Assembly (NCBI RefSeq): GCF_029360645.1
Contig: NZ_JARDUA010000002.1
Location: 434,001-498,000, forward strand
Reading direction: 5' to 3'
DNA from: Pontibacter litorisediminis
GTDB taxonomy: Bacteria > Bacteroidota > Bacteroidia > Cytophagales > Hymenobacteraceae
Length of the DNA stretch: 64,000 bases
Part shown: positions 26,469-35,428 of the stretch, one piece after another
Layout of the letters: every line of letters begins with the position of its first letter
Position numbering within the stretch: the stretch's first letter is position 1
The notes under the pieces: generated by a model
What the model saw: only the letters and a program-made list of their open reading frames with translations
Database searches by the model: none
What the model was told of the DNA's origin: nothing
Position numbers and translations under genes: made by a program

Positions 26469-27944
26469 ATGCTTTTCAACTCTACTGAATTCTTCATTTT
26501 CTTCCCGGTAGTAGTTACCTTATACTTCCTGACGCCTTTTAACCGCCGTTGGATCATCCTGCTGCTCGCCAGTTACTATTTTTACATGTCCTGGAAGCCA
26601 GCCTACACCCTGATCCTGGTGGCCTCTACCCTGATCGACTACACCAGCGGCCGTATGATGGGCCGTTACTCCGAAGATGATAAAGACAAGCGCCGCCCTT
26701 GGCTTTACCTCAGTCTCTTTGCTAACCTGGGTGTGCTGCTGCTATTCAAATACTACAATTTCTTTAACGACAGCGCCCGCGATCTGGCTTTGGCGCTGGA
26801 CGTGCCTTACGCCATGCCTGCCTTTGAGCTGCTGCTGCCCATGGGCATCTCCTTCTACACTTTCCAGACGATGAGCTACAGCATAGATGTGTACAATGGG
26901 CGCATCAAGCCGGAGCGGCACCTGGGGATCTTCGCCCTTTTTGTGTCCTTTTTCCCCCAACTAGTGGCAGGCCCCATTGAGCGCGCCGGCAACCTGCTGG
27001 GGCAGCTGCACCAGGGCCACGAGTTCAGCTACTACCGCGTGGTGGCGGGTTTGCGCCGCATGGCCTGGGGCTTCTTTAAAAAGATTATGATTGCCGATAA
27101 CCTGGCCCTGATGGTGAACCAGGTCTACAACAACCCCACTGAGTACGATGGCGTCTCGCACATCATCGCCACGGTCTTCTTCGCCTTCCAGATCTACTGC
27201 GACTTCTCGGGCTACTCCGACATCGCTATCGGGGCGGCGCAGGTGATGGGCTTCCGGCTGATGGAGAACTTCCGCAGCCCTTACTTTGCCAAGACCATTC
27301 CGGAGTTCTGGAGCCGCTGGCACATTTCGCTTTCCACCTGGTTCCGCGATTACCTCTACATCCCGCTGGGCGGCAACCGCGTGGTGAAGTGGCGCTGGTA
27401 CTATAACCTGTTCATCGTGTTCCTGGTGAGCGGGCTGTGGCACGGCGCCAACTGGACTTTTATCGTGTGGGGCGCCCTGCATGGCATTTACCAGGTATTC
27501 GGCATCCTGACGAAGGAAAAGCGCAACGCACTGGTGCAGCGCATCGGCCTGAACCGCAGCCCGCAGGTGTACAAGTGGGTGCAGGTGCTCACGGTGTTTT
27601 TCCTGGTGTGCTTTAGCTGGATCTTCTTCCGGGCCAACAGCATCAGTGACGCATTCTATATAGTTACGCAAAGCGCCTCGGTGCTTACGAACCCGGCCCA
27701 GGTCCTTTCCCTGGACTGGAGCCACGACGTGTTCATGCAACAGGGCTTTAAGGTTTTCGCCGTATCGGTGGTAGCCATCGCCATCATGGAGACAGTACAC
27801 CTGATACAGCGCAACGGCAGCGTGTCGCAGCTCATCATGCAGCGGCCGGCCTGGGTACGCTGGGGCATTTACTATGCGGCTATTGTTGCGGTGCTGCTCT
27901 TCGGGCAGTTTGGGCACCAGGAGTTTATCTACTTTCAATTCTAA
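26469..27944 (+). CDS. MBOAT O-acyltransferase, AlgI-like
   Basis: 491 residues and about 11 membrane helices, the usual length for AlgI/DltB/PatA-type MBOAT proteins. The invariant histidine lies in GLWHGANWTF (about residues 322-331), with GGNRVVKWRWYYN and SRWHISLSTWFRDYLYIPLGG just before it. Family members pass acetyl groups from a cytoplasmic donor across the membrane to an SGNH-type partner that O-acetylates extracellular polysaccharide. The partner is encoded 5 bp downstream. The ATG at 26469 is preceded by CTGGAGAACGT. Confidence 0.95.
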   Translation: MLFNSTEFFIFFPVVVTLYFLTPFNRRWIILLLASYYFYMSWKPAYTLILVASTLIDYTSGRMMGRYSEDDKDKRRPWLYLSLFANLGVLLLFKYYNFFNDSARDLALALDVPYAMPAFELLLPMGISFYTFQTMSYSIDVYNGRIKPERHLGIFALFVSFFPQLVAGPIERAGNLLGQLHQGHEFSYYRVVAGLRRMAWGFFKKIMIADNLALMVNQVYNNPTEYDGVSHIIATVFFAFQIYCDFSGYSDIAIGAAQVMGFRLMENFRSPYFAKTIPEFWSRWHISLSTWFRDYLYIPLGGNRVVKWRWYYNLFIVFLVSGLWHGANWTFIVWGALHGIYQVFGILTKEKRNALVQRIGLNRSPQVYKWVQVLTVFFLVCFSWIFFRANSISDAFYIVTQSASVLTNPAQVLSLDWSHDVFMQQGFKVFAVSVVAIAIMETVHLIQRNGSVSQLIMQRPAWVRWGIYYAAIVAVLLFGQFGHQEFIYFQF

Positions 27945-27949
27945 GGATT

Positions 27950-29086
27950 ATGGCAGAAGATATAAGACAGAAAGGTGTTAAGCGGCTATTGAGCAAACTG
28001 GCCCTGTTGGCGCTGCCCTTCATACTTTGGCCGCTGGTAGAGGTGTTTGTGCTGCCGATGAACTTCTTCACCTTCAGGATCTGGGAAACCATCTCGGTCA
28101 ACAGCATGCGCGTGATGTCGGGGCCGTTTTACCCGAACGTGCACATGCAAATGGAGGAGGAGGGTGAACTGGCCCCACGCACGCCCTTTGCCCAGAAACG
28201 CAAAGTGGAATGGTACACCGACCCTTACGGCTACCGCAACCGCGACACTGAGAACGACGTGCTGCTGATCGGCGACTCTAATATCACCGGGGCCAAACTA
28301 TCGCAGGAGGAGACGTTGGCAGAGGTGCTGGAACAGCAGTTGGGCCGCAATGTGTATTCCTTCGCCCCTGCCACCATGAACCGTTTCCTGGCCACAGACC
28401 GCTTTCAGGAGAACCCGCCAAAACTCGTGATTGTGTCGAGCATTGAGCGGCGCGTTCCGGAGCTGCCGGCCGTGGGCGAGAACGGCATAGGCTCCAGGAT
28501 CAGGAACTTCACGGGCAACCTCATCGGCTCTTCCTCTTTCCTTACCTCGGCAGCTGTTGCTGCCGACCGCATTTCAAAGCTGGCGCTCTACCGCCGCACC
28601 CTGGCGGAGATTGACCGTGCCGCAGGAAACAGGCAGTACATCAGCTACAACGACGAATTTTTTATGGAGGGGGAGCTAGCCAACCGCGACTTCTCGGAGG
28701 AGGAGCTGGACCGCATTGCCGACGTGTTGGAAGGATACCGTGACGTGCTGCATGCGCGGGGCATCCATTTTGTCTTCCTGCCTATCCCCAACAAAGAAAA
28801 CATATACCACAACCTGTTGCCAAACCGGAAAGAGGCCACTTTTCTGCCTCAGCTGCTACGCCGCCTGGAAGAGCGCGGCGTGGCGTACGTAGACCTGCAG
28901 CCAACCTTTAAAGAGCTGTATCAGGAGCAGCAGGTGCAACTTTACCCTGTGGATGACGCCCACTGGAACGAGGTAGCCGTACAAGTAGCTGCCCAGCTGC
29001 TGACAAGGCATTCCACTGTGGCGCAGTTGCAGGCAAGCCCGCCCGCACAGGACGGGCGGCTACTGGTTAACCAAAAAGAAGAGTAA
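27950..29086 (+). CDS. AlgJ/AlgX-like SGNH-family O-acetyltransferase partner
   Basis: 378 residues with an N-terminal membrane segment (about 12-32) and an extracytoplasmic SGNH-like domain. The nucleophile motif LLIGDSN lies at about residues 104-110 and the Asp-x-His pair in DDAHWNEVA at about 335-343, as in AlgJ/AlgX. The overlap-free 5-bp spacing with the MBOAT gene supports a working pair that O-acetylates the exopolysaccharide. Alternative: a related acyltransferase for another glycan. Confidence 0.88.
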   Translation: MAEDIRQKGVKRLLSKLALLALPFILWPLVEVFVLPMNFFTFRIWETISVNSMRVMSGPFYPNVHMQMEEEGELAPRTPFAQKRKVEWYTDPYGYRNRDTENDVLLIGDSNITGAKLSQEETLAEVLEQQLGRNVYSFAPATMNRFLATDRFQENPPKLVIVSSIERRVPELPAVGENGIGSRIRNFTGNLIGSSSFLTSAAVAADRISKLALYRRTLAEIDRAAGNRQYISYNDEFFMEGELANRDFSEEELDRIADVLEGYRDVLHARGIHFVFLPIPNKENIYHNLLPNRKEATFLPQLLRRLEERGVAYVDLQPTFKELYQEQQVQLYPVDDAHWNEVAVQVAAQLLTRHSTVAQLQASPPAQDGRLLVNQKEE

Positions 29087-29126
29087 CCAGAAATTAAATG
29101 TAACACCTAACAACCTAGCTATACCC

Positions 29127-30362
29127 ATGAAACTTAAAGCTTACTATACGAAGGGGAGCAAGAAAATAAAGAAGATATTAGGGAGGTATGTTCCGCATAA
29201 CACCCATTTCCGTCCAGGCGGCGTGTGCCGAATAAACCTGGACGAACTCTTAGCCAATAACCCGCGCGAGATAAGAGTTCACCCGATCTACCCCGCCCTG
29301 ACCACAGAACTGAACATCTCGGCCGACCTGTATGAGGCCTGCTCCGAATACTGGAAACCGAAGAGAAAAGTACAAACCGACTACATGGTGGTAGAGGTTC
29401 CCAACGGCCGTATCTACACCGACAACGAGAGCAGCGTGGCGGTGGTATCGCAGTACAACCGCCTGGTGGAGAATGTGTCGCTGAGCCTGAGCGGCGGCAA
29501 GGTGTCGGAGCCCAACCTGAACAACATCTTTGAGCAGCGCTACTTTAAGCCGCCTGTAAAGTATAACGGCACGGTCTTCTCGCTGCTGACCGGGGGGGCC
29601 GGGCTCAACAACATCGGGCACTGGTTCCTGGATGTGCTGCCCCGCCTGCACCTGCTGCGGGAAAGCGGCCTTTATGACCAGGTGGATTGGTTTTATGTGC
29701 CCAGCATCCGTTATGATTACCAGACCGAGACCCTGGAGCTGCTGGGCATCCCCAAAGACAAGTTGATCGAAGGCGATAAGTTCCCGCACATCGCCGCTGA
29801 CTGCATTATTGCCTCCACCGCCCCTCGGGGCAACCACACGCTGGTACCGAAATGGCTCTGCACGTACCTGCAGGAGGCCTTCATGCCTTATGCTGAGGAA
29901 GGAAACGACCTGATTACCCCGGAGGCGCCTTACCTGTACGTGAGCCGCTCAGACTCGAGTATACGAAACGTTCTGAACGAGAAGGAACTGCTGGAGGCGC
30001 TGGAACCGTATGGCTTCACAAGCGTAGTTTCGAGCAAGCTGAGTATAAAAGAGAAGATCAAGCTGTTCTCTAAGGCAAAGGTGGTGCTGGGCGCTACAGG
30101 TGCCGGCCTGATAAGCATGTTCTTCTGCAAACCGGGCACCAAGATGATCGAGATCTTTAACGAGGGGTTTGTTATAGAGCCGTTCTACGACATCGCCACC
30201 AAGATAGACCTGGACTACGACTACATTATCTGCAAAGGCAACAAGCGCGTGCGCAACGCAGACCAGGGCCAGCGCGAGCACTTAGTGGTGGAGACGGATA
30301 AAGTGGTGGAGATACTGGAGCGGATGCATACGAATGCCGGAAAAGAATACAACATAGCCTGA
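29127..30362 (+). CDS. GT61-type (DUF563) glycosyltransferase
   Basis: 411 residues with the GT61/DUF563 pattern: GHWFLDVLPRLHLL in the middle, then LYVSRSDSSIRNVLNE and a C-terminal VVLGATGAGLISMFFCKPGT. Members transfer xylose, GlcNAc or capsule sugars. It follows the acetylation pair by 40 bp and ends before a strong bidirectional hairpin, so it is the last gene of this three-gene unit. Confidence 0.9.
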   Translation: MKLKAYYTKGSKKIKKILGRYVPHNTHFRPGGVCRINLDELLANNPREIRVHPIYPALTTELNISADLYEACSEYWKPKRKVQTDYMVVEVPNGRIYTDNESSVAVVSQYNRLVENVSLSLSGGKVSEPNLNNIFEQRYFKPPVKYNGTVFSLLTGGAGLNNIGHWFLDVLPRLHLLRESGLYDQVDWFYVPSIRYDYQTETLELLGIPKDKLIEGDKFPHIAADCIIASTAPRGNHTLVPKWLCTYLQEAFMPYAEEGNDLITPEAPYLYVSRSDSSIRNVLNEKELLEALEPYGFTSVVSSKLSIKEKIKLFSKAKVVLGATGAGLISMFFCKPGTKMIEIFNEGFVIEPFYDIATKIDLDYDYIICKGNKRVRNADQGQREHLVVETDKVVEILERMHTNAGKEYNIA

Positions 30363-30396
30363 ACACCGCCTTCAAAGTCTAAGAAAGACGAAAAGT

Positions 30397-30442
30397 AAAC
30401 GGCGCGGCCTTTATACTTCAACGTATAAAGGCCGCGCCGTTT
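30397..30442. terminator. Bidirectional terminator between convergent genes
   Basis: A 20-bp perfect stem (30397-30416 with 30423-30442) around a 6-base loop. The stem has a very GC-rich base (GGCGCGGCC) and A/T runs on both flanks. It is placed 35 bp after the GT61 stop and 16 bp from the stop of the convergent oxidase gene, so it can serve both. Confidence 0.9.
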
Positions 30443-30457
30443 TGGTGGCTGAGGGGT

Positions 30458-31681
30458 CTAAATCACTGCGGATTTCTCACCAACCAGCTCATTTACAATA
30501 TAATTACCTATGGCCAGTGAGGACGTCGCCGCCGGCGATGGCGCATTGCGGACGTGCACGATGTTGTTGCTCTTCAGGATGTTGAAGTCGTCTATAAGCT
30601 TTCCGTTCCGGTCGCAGGCCTGCGCCCTTACGCCCGCACCGCCCGGCACCAGGTCGCTTTCCTGCACTTCCGGTATCAGTTTCTGCAGCGCTTTCGTAAA
30701 GGCCGCCTTAGACAGTGACCGGTACATCTCCCCTACTCCCGTTTGGCCATACTTAGCCACGATTTTCCAGAAGCCAGGCCAACTCAGCGTATCTTTCATG
30801 TCGGCCAGGTTGAGGTCCTGGAACTTGTACCCTTCCCGCTTAAAGGCCAGCACGGCATTTGGCCCGGCCTCCACGCCGCCGTGTATCATGCGGGTAAAAT
30901 GCACCCCCAGGAACGGGAAGCTTGGGTCCGGCACCGGATAGATCAGTGTTTTTACCAGGTGCTCCTTTTCTTTGCTCAGCTTGTAGTACTCCCCTCTAAA
31001 TGGGATGATGCGCAGGTCGTTTTCCTTCTCCGTCATGCTGGCCACCCTGTCTGAGAACAGGCCGGCGCAGCTCACCATGTTGTCGGCGGCGTACATGTGT
31101 TTGTCTGTCTCCACATGCACGGTATTTCCTTGGGAGTGTATGTTGATCACCTTCTCGCCGAACACAGCCTCTCCCCCATACTTGTTCTGGTAGAGGTCCA
31201 GCAGCGTTTCCGCCATCTTCGGGTAGTCGATAATGCCGGTCTGTGGCACATGGATGCCCCGGATACCCGTGCAATGCGGCTCGATTTCCTGTATCTCCTC
31301 CAGCGAGTTCAGCTCCCGCAGGTTTTTCAAACCGTTACGGATACCCCGCTCATGAATTTCCTTTAGCTTGGTAACCTCTGCCGGCGTGGTGGCCACAATG
31401 ATCTTCCCGCAGAGCTCGTACGGTATGGCGTGCTCCTCGGCAAATTCTAGTATGGAGTTATAGCCGGCTATGCAGTTTTTGGCCTTCAGGCTACCCGGGG
31501 CATAGTAGATGCCGCTGTGTATCACGCCACTGTTGTTGCCCGACTGGTGCTTGGCTACACCTTTCTCTTTCTCTATCAGCAGGACTTTGCTGTCGGGGTT
31601 CCTGCGTTTTAGGTGGTATACTACGGAAAGGCCCACCAAACCTGCTCCAATAACAATGGTATCGTATTTTTTGATTGACAT
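30458..31681 (-). CDS. lhgO: L-2-hydroxyglutarate oxidase-like FAD protein
   Basis: 407 residues, the usual length of LhgO. An N-terminal FAD-binding motif GAGLVG (12-17) is followed by the family's HQSGNNSGVIHSGIYY (about 45-60), and the C-terminus has GGAGVRAQACDRNG. The known reaction is oxidation of L-2-hydroxyglutarate to 2-oxoglutarate, feeding the quinone pool. It sits at the end of the minus-strand polysaccharide run but 237 bp after the GT4 gene, so it may have its own promoter. It could be a metabolic gene unrelated to the polymer or an oxidoreductase recruited to it. Confidence 0.9.
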   Translation of the reverse strand: MSIKKYDTIVIGAGLVGLSVVYHLKRRNPDSKVLLIEKEKGVAKHQSGNNSGVIHSGIYYAPGSLKAKNCIAGYNSILEFAEEHAIPYELCGKIIVATTPAEVTKLKEIHERGIRNGLKNLRELNSLEEIQEIEPHCTGIRGIHVPQTGIIDYPKMAETLLDLYQNKYGGEAVFGEKVINIHSQGNTVHVETDKHMYAADNMVSCAGLFSDRVASMTEKENDLRIIPFRGEYYKLSKEKEHLVKTLIYPVPDPSFPFLGVHFTRMIHGGVEAGPNAVLAFKREGYKFQDLNLADMKDTLSWPGFWKIVAKYGQTGVGEMYRSLSKAAFTKALQKLIPEVQESDLVPGGAGVRAQACDRNGKLIDDFNILKSNNIVHVRNAPSPAATSSLAIGNYIVNELVGEKSAVI

Positions 31682-31918
31682 GCTCTTGTGACTTTATCTT
31701 TATACTTTACTTGTTGCTTTATCCTGCCGAGGCAGGCAGCATTCCTCCATAAGAATCTTAGAGCTTATACGAAGAATTCTATATAGGGTCTGCTTCATAT
31801 TAAGGTATTTCAACTGATCGGCGTTCGCCCTTTCACCTTCCTTCTTTCGATTCTTGGTGTTGCCACCGCTTTACACTAGCCTGAGGCGGGTAAAAGGGGC
31901 GAAGGCAAAATGCGCCAG

Positions 31919-33136
31919 CTAACGAGCAGGAAGTGTTTGCAGCCTTTCGGTGGCAGTAGCCTGCTGCTTTGCAGGCTGTATGGCGTCTTCGTAGATAGAC
32001 AGCAGCTCAAGGTAGTTTGCCTCCGGCGTGTACAGTTGCTCGTAGCTTTCGCGGGCGTTGTGTCCCAGCTTTCTGGCCAAATCGGGCAACGTCTGCAGCA
32101 GCTCGACCTGCCTGGCCAGTTCCTGCGCATCGCCGGGGGTGTAATGCAGCCCGTTTTGCTGGTGCTGTACAATATGGGCCCCACCGCCAATCTTGGAGGC
32201 AATTACCGGCGTGCCGGTGGCAAAGGCCTCCACAGCCGTCATCCCAAAGGTCTCCAGCCACTCCGACGGAAAGATCAGCGCACGTGCCTGTTTTAGTTGC
32301 GCCATGGCCTCCTCCCGCTGCCGAAATCCCTGGTACTCCACTTTGGGATTCTTGGCAGCGTAGGCTTCCACCAGCCCCTGCAGCGGGCCTGTACCAATGA
32401 TCCTCAGCGGAAAAGGTTTGCGGCCATGCGCCTCGAGCAATGTCCGGATACCTTTCTCCTCCGTGAGCCTGCCTAAGTATAAAAAGTAATCCTCCCGGAT
32501 AGCCGCACCCATGCCTGGGTCAGCTGTAAAGTTAGGCTTTATCCTTACCTGCTCCCGCCTTAGGCGGAGGGATGAGTTCTGGAAAAGTTCGGCAGCGCCA
32601 GGCGTAAGGGCGATAAACTTGCTCACCTTATCGCGCCAGGTACCCAGCAGTTTGTGCACGCCGGTGGCCAGCACCACCGAGGCTGTCTCTACTCTGGAGC
32701 CACGGTACACACCTTTCAGGATAGATTTTACAGGAAAAGTCTGCTGCACGTTCTCCAACTGCACCTTGCCGTCATAGTACAGCACAGCGCTCGGGCACAC
32801 CAGCCGGTAATTGTGCAGGGTCATCACCACGGGTACGTTATACTTGTGGCACACCCAAAATACCCCCGGCGACACCAACGGGAAAAAGTTGTGCACGTGC
32901 ACCACATCCGGCTTAAACGCCTTTATACTTTTACCGATGCTGTTTGCGCTCTGCGGGTTATACACTACCCCCAGCGCCGCCTGCAGTTTATCTGTTATAC
33001 TTGTAACGTTGTTGTTTGAGAAGGTGAGCTGCTCCACCGTGTGCCCGTGCGCCCGCAGCAACTGTGCCTCCTGCTCAAAAACAGTGTCCTCGCCGCCCGC
33101 CTGCTTGTAAAAATTGTGGATCTGAAGTATGCGCAT
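31919..33136 (-). CDS. Glycosyltransferase family 4
   Basis: 405-residue GT-B protein beginning MRILQIHNFYKQAGGEDTVF, the start typical of GT4 enzymes in Bacteroidota capsule loci. The donor domain has FLYLGRLTEEKGIRTLLEA and FPSEWLETFGMTAVEAFATG with the E-x7-E pair. It follows the nucleotidyltransferase gene by 18 bp. Confidence 0.93.
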   Translation of the reverse strand: MRILQIHNFYKQAGGEDTVFEQEAQLLRAHGHTVEQLTFSNNNVTSITDKLQAALGVVYNPQSANSIGKSIKAFKPDVVHVHNFFPLVSPGVFWVCHKYNVPVVMTLHNYRLVCPSAVLYYDGKVQLENVQQTFPVKSILKGVYRGSRVETASVVLATGVHKLLGTWRDKVSKFIALTPGAAELFQNSSLRLRREQVRIKPNFTADPGMGAAIREDYFLYLGRLTEEKGIRTLLEAHGRKPFPLRIIGTGPLQGLVEAYAAKNPKVEYQGFRQREEAMAQLKQARALIFPSEWLETFGMTAVEAFATGTPVIASKIGGGAHIVQHQQNGLHYTPGDAQELARQVELLQTLPDLARKLGHNARESYEQLYTPEANYLELLSIYEDAIQPAKQQATATERLQTLPAR

Positions 33137-33154
33137 AAGAAGTATGATCTCTAA

Positions 33155-33931
33155 TCAGGATAGGGTACGGATTGCCTGCTGCAGGTCTTCGGGAGTGCCC
33201 ACATCCAGGCTGGTGCCGTTCTCGAACACCTCGCTCTGCACCAGCAGCCCCGCATGAATGGCCGCCTGCACCACCTCCCCCACGCTCAGCTCCCTGCCGG
33301 AAGTATACAGCTGCTCCTCCACCTGCAGCAGGTGCGTGTGCATGAACTCAGTGAAGCGCGGCCCCCAGCAGGCAATGGCCCAACCGTGGCGCAGGTCTGA
33401 TGTGGCAGGCTTGGGAAGTATGGTTTTCACCTCCCCGCTTTCCTGCAGTTCCACCATGTCCCACTTGTGCGGGTAGGGTACGTTAAAGCAGCCGAGCACC
33501 ACATCGGCGCCGGTCTGCTCCTTCCGCTGTAGCAGCCGCTCAAAGGCGTTCTCCGGCTCAAAAAGAATATCGGGGAAGCCGAACACCACCCGCTGCCGCC
33601 GCACAAAAGGATAGGCCTGGTCTACAGAGAAGGGACTGCCATAAGGCTTCTGCATGATGAGGTAGGCCAGCTGCAGCCCCAACTGGCTGCCGTCGCCATA
33701 GTAGTCAGGGATGTCCCACTTGCCCTTGCGAAGTATAAAGTATACTTGCCTGGCCCCGGCCCGCCGCATGTGCTCCAGCAGGTACTGCGACACGACCTTG
33801 GGGTGTTGACTGCCATGCTCCGGGTGCGCCTCAAAACCCACCGGGAACAGCTCTTTGCTGCACGGCAGGGGCGAAAGCCTGGAACCTAGCCCCGCGGCCG
33901 GCAGAATACCCACTACATCTGTTTCCTTCAT
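33155..33931 (-). CDS. Sugar-phosphate nucleotidyltransferase
   Basis: 258 residues with the N-terminal pyrophosphorylase pattern: GILPAAGLGSRLSPLP (about 8-23), then CSKELFPVGFE (about 24-34). This is the nucleotide-binding loop and active-site lysine region of glucose-1-phosphate thymidylyl/uridylyltransferase-like enzymes. It is slightly shorter than RmlA (about 290). It may activate a second, different sugar from the one handled by the RfbF homologue upstream. A terminator-like hairpin separates it from the SAF-domain gene. Confidence 0.85.
   Translation of the reverse strand: MKETDVVGILPAAGLGSRLSPLPCSKELFPVGFEAHPEHGSQHPKVVSQYLLEHMRRAGARQVYFILRKGKWDIPDYYGDGSQLGLQLAYLIMQKPYGSPFSVDQAYPFVRRQRVVFGFPDILFEPENAFERLLQRKEQTGADVVLGCFNVPYPHKWDMVELQESGEVKTILPKPATSDLRHGWAIACWGPRFTEFMHTHLLQVEEQLYTSGRELSVGEVVQAAIHAGLLVQSEVFENGTSLDVGTPEDLQQAIRTLS
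33731..33747. repeat. Example cluster of the dispersed AAGTATA word
   Basis: Within 17 bp there are two copies of AAGTATA and one TATACTT, including the 10-bp palindrome AAGTATACTT (33738-33747). The same palindrome occurs at 19876-19885 and 45650-45659. The word recurs about 80 times across the window; see findings. Confidence 0.85.
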
Positions 33932-33937
33932 GCTTAC

Positions 33938-33976
33938 AAAAAAGCGCGCACCGCTACCTGTGGTTTGCGATGCGCG
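33938..33976 (-). terminator. Terminator-like hairpin
   Basis: Read on the minus strand: CGCGCATCGC pairs with GCGGTGCGCG (10 bp with one G-U pair) around a 12-base loop, followed by a C and six Ts. It lies between the SAF-domain gene and the nucleotidyltransferase gene and could reduce read-through into the last genes of the run. Confidence 0.6.
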
Positions 33977-34008
33977 ACATTTTATGGTTTAGTTCAGGAA
34001 ATAACGTT

Positions 34009-35367
34009 TTAAACAGAAGCTTCTTTCTTGTTCAGTTGCTTCAGCACGCTGTTTCTCTCGGCGTCATCTTTGGCTGCGAAGTAGGCCGCTTGCTCCATGC
34101 GGAGCTGATCTACCAGGCGGCCTTCCGGCATCACCACATCATCATACGTAATTACCTGGTCTTTTGGGATATCGCGCTTCAGCACACAACCCTCTGCCAC
34201 CCCGATCGGTAACAGCCTTTCTGCGGCGGTCGTGTCCGCGTTCTCGCACAAGCCGTAGGTCATGTAGTGCCCGATGCCGTCCAGCACACTGCCGGCCTTC
34301 AAGTCGATCTTTGCGGCCGTCACGACCTCTACCTGCGGTGCACCCATTGGCGTCAGAGCTGCATCGTTGAACAGTACCGCGCGGGCCACCGTGTTGGGTA
34401 CCTCAAAATGGCACAAGTGGTATGGCGTGTAGAACAAGTACAGCGGGCCTTCACCCAGTTTGTACAGGTTCAGGTAATGCTGCTGAATCGGGTTGTCGTG
34501 CGTTCCCAACACGAACACGCCCGGGCCCGGCTCAGCGCCAACCACATAATCCACGATGCCCGGCCCCTCCGTCAGGTCTTCCAGCGGGTAGAGGTTGTGT
34601 ACACAGTCTTTGAGGGAGGTACCGCTGGCTACTGTTGGGCCATGCATGCCGCGCTTGGCTACGCGCATGCCTGTGCCGTTGGCGATAATGGCCTGCTCAA
34701 ACGAAATCTTGCTACCGTCCGCAAAGGAAGTCACCATAGATGGCTGCTGCCCCCACTTCTTGGCAAAGCCCTCCTGCGTAGTCGGGTTGCGGTAAGGGTC
34801 GTGCAAACCTTTGATGTTGCCGCACAGCACGGGCTTTACACCCAGGCCTTTTACGAAGCGGTACAGGTTCATGGTCACGCCCGGCTGGTCGCCGTCGGCA
34901 TTGGTGAACACCACACCGGCTTTATCGGCGTATACCTTCAGAATCGGACCTATCGTACCGTCTACCTCGGCGTTCATCATGATGATGTGCTTGCTGTTCT
35001 GTATCGCTTTGATGGCAACGTTGGTGCCGAACTCCACAGCGCCGGTCACCTCGATCACGGCGTCAATGCCTTCTGCCTCACACAGCAGCATGGCATCCTC
35101 GGTCACGCTGTACTTGCCCTGGCGGATGTTCTCCTCCAGCTCTGCCAGCGACGACACCTCCTGCACGTCCTCCACCTCTGCCTGGCTGTAGGCCTGCTTC
35201 GCTTTGCCGATGGTGCGGTTAGAGATGGCTACAAGCTCCATCCCCTGGGTATATTTACAGATTTGCAAGGCAATGCCACGGCCCATAAAGCCGGCTCCAA
35301 CCATGGCCACACGCACTGGGTTGCCTTCAGCCTGGCGTTTGGCCAGGGCTGTATCTACTAGTATCAT
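34009..35367 (-). CDS. NAD(P)-dependent oxidoreductase with C-terminal SAF domain
   Basis: 452 residues. An N-terminal Rossmann fold has VAMVGAGFMGRG (about 20-31), followed by a homoserine-dehydrogenase-like middle and a C-terminal SAF-type segment (GCVLKRDIPKDQVITYDDV). Proteins of this architecture occur in surface-polysaccharide loci beside RfbF/RfbC homologues, but their substrate is not known to me. It starts 45 bp downstream of the RfbC-like gene. It probably reduces or oxidises a nucleotide-linked sugar or a small precursor. Confidence 0.85.
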   Translation of the reverse strand: MILVDTALAKRQAEGNPVRVAMVGAGFMGRGIALQICKYTQGMELVAISNRTIGKAKQAYSQAEVEDVQEVSSLAELEENIRQGKYSVTEDAMLLCEAEGIDAVIEVTGAVEFGTNVAIKAIQNSKHIIMMNAEVDGTIGPILKVYADKAGVVFTNADGDQPGVTMNLYRFVKGLGVKPVLCGNIKGLHDPYRNPTTQEGFAKKWGQQPSMVTSFADGSKISFEQAIIANGTGMRVAKRGMHGPTVASGTSLKDCVHNLYPLEDLTEGPGIVDYVVGAEPGPGVFVLGTHDNPIQQHYLNLYKLGEGPLYLFYTPYHLCHFEVPNTVARAVLFNDAALTPMGAPQVEVVTAAKIDLKAGSVLDGIGHYMTYGLCENADTTAAERLLPIGVAEGCVLKRDIPKDQVITYDDVVMPEGRLVDQLRMEQAAYFAAKDDAERNSVLKQLNKKEASV

Positions 35368-35399
35368 ATTGAAGTATAAATTTTAGGTTTGAATAAGCA

Positions 35400-35428
35400 A
35401 AAGCTGCCGGTTTTACACCAGCAGCTTT
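35400..35428 (-). terminator. Weak hairpin overlapping the RfbC-like stop codon
   Basis: On the minus strand, AAAGCTGC pairs with GCAGCTTT across 13 bases that include the stop codon, followed by a T-rich tail. It may be a partial terminator or an mRNA-stabilising hairpin inside the operon. Confidence 0.35.

Noticed and set aside
26961..27938. 325-codon minus-strand ORF
   Set aside because: Antisense to the MBOAT gene; a His/Val/Ala-rich shadow with no motif.
30397..30442. Possible attachment site or small RNA
   Set aside because: Position between convergent stops and a GC stem with T/A flanks fit a bidirectional terminator; no integrase nearby.
34267..35361. 364-codon plus-strand ORF
   Set aside because: Lies fully opposite the SAF-domain oxidoreductase gene, whose motifs are clear; a shadow frame.
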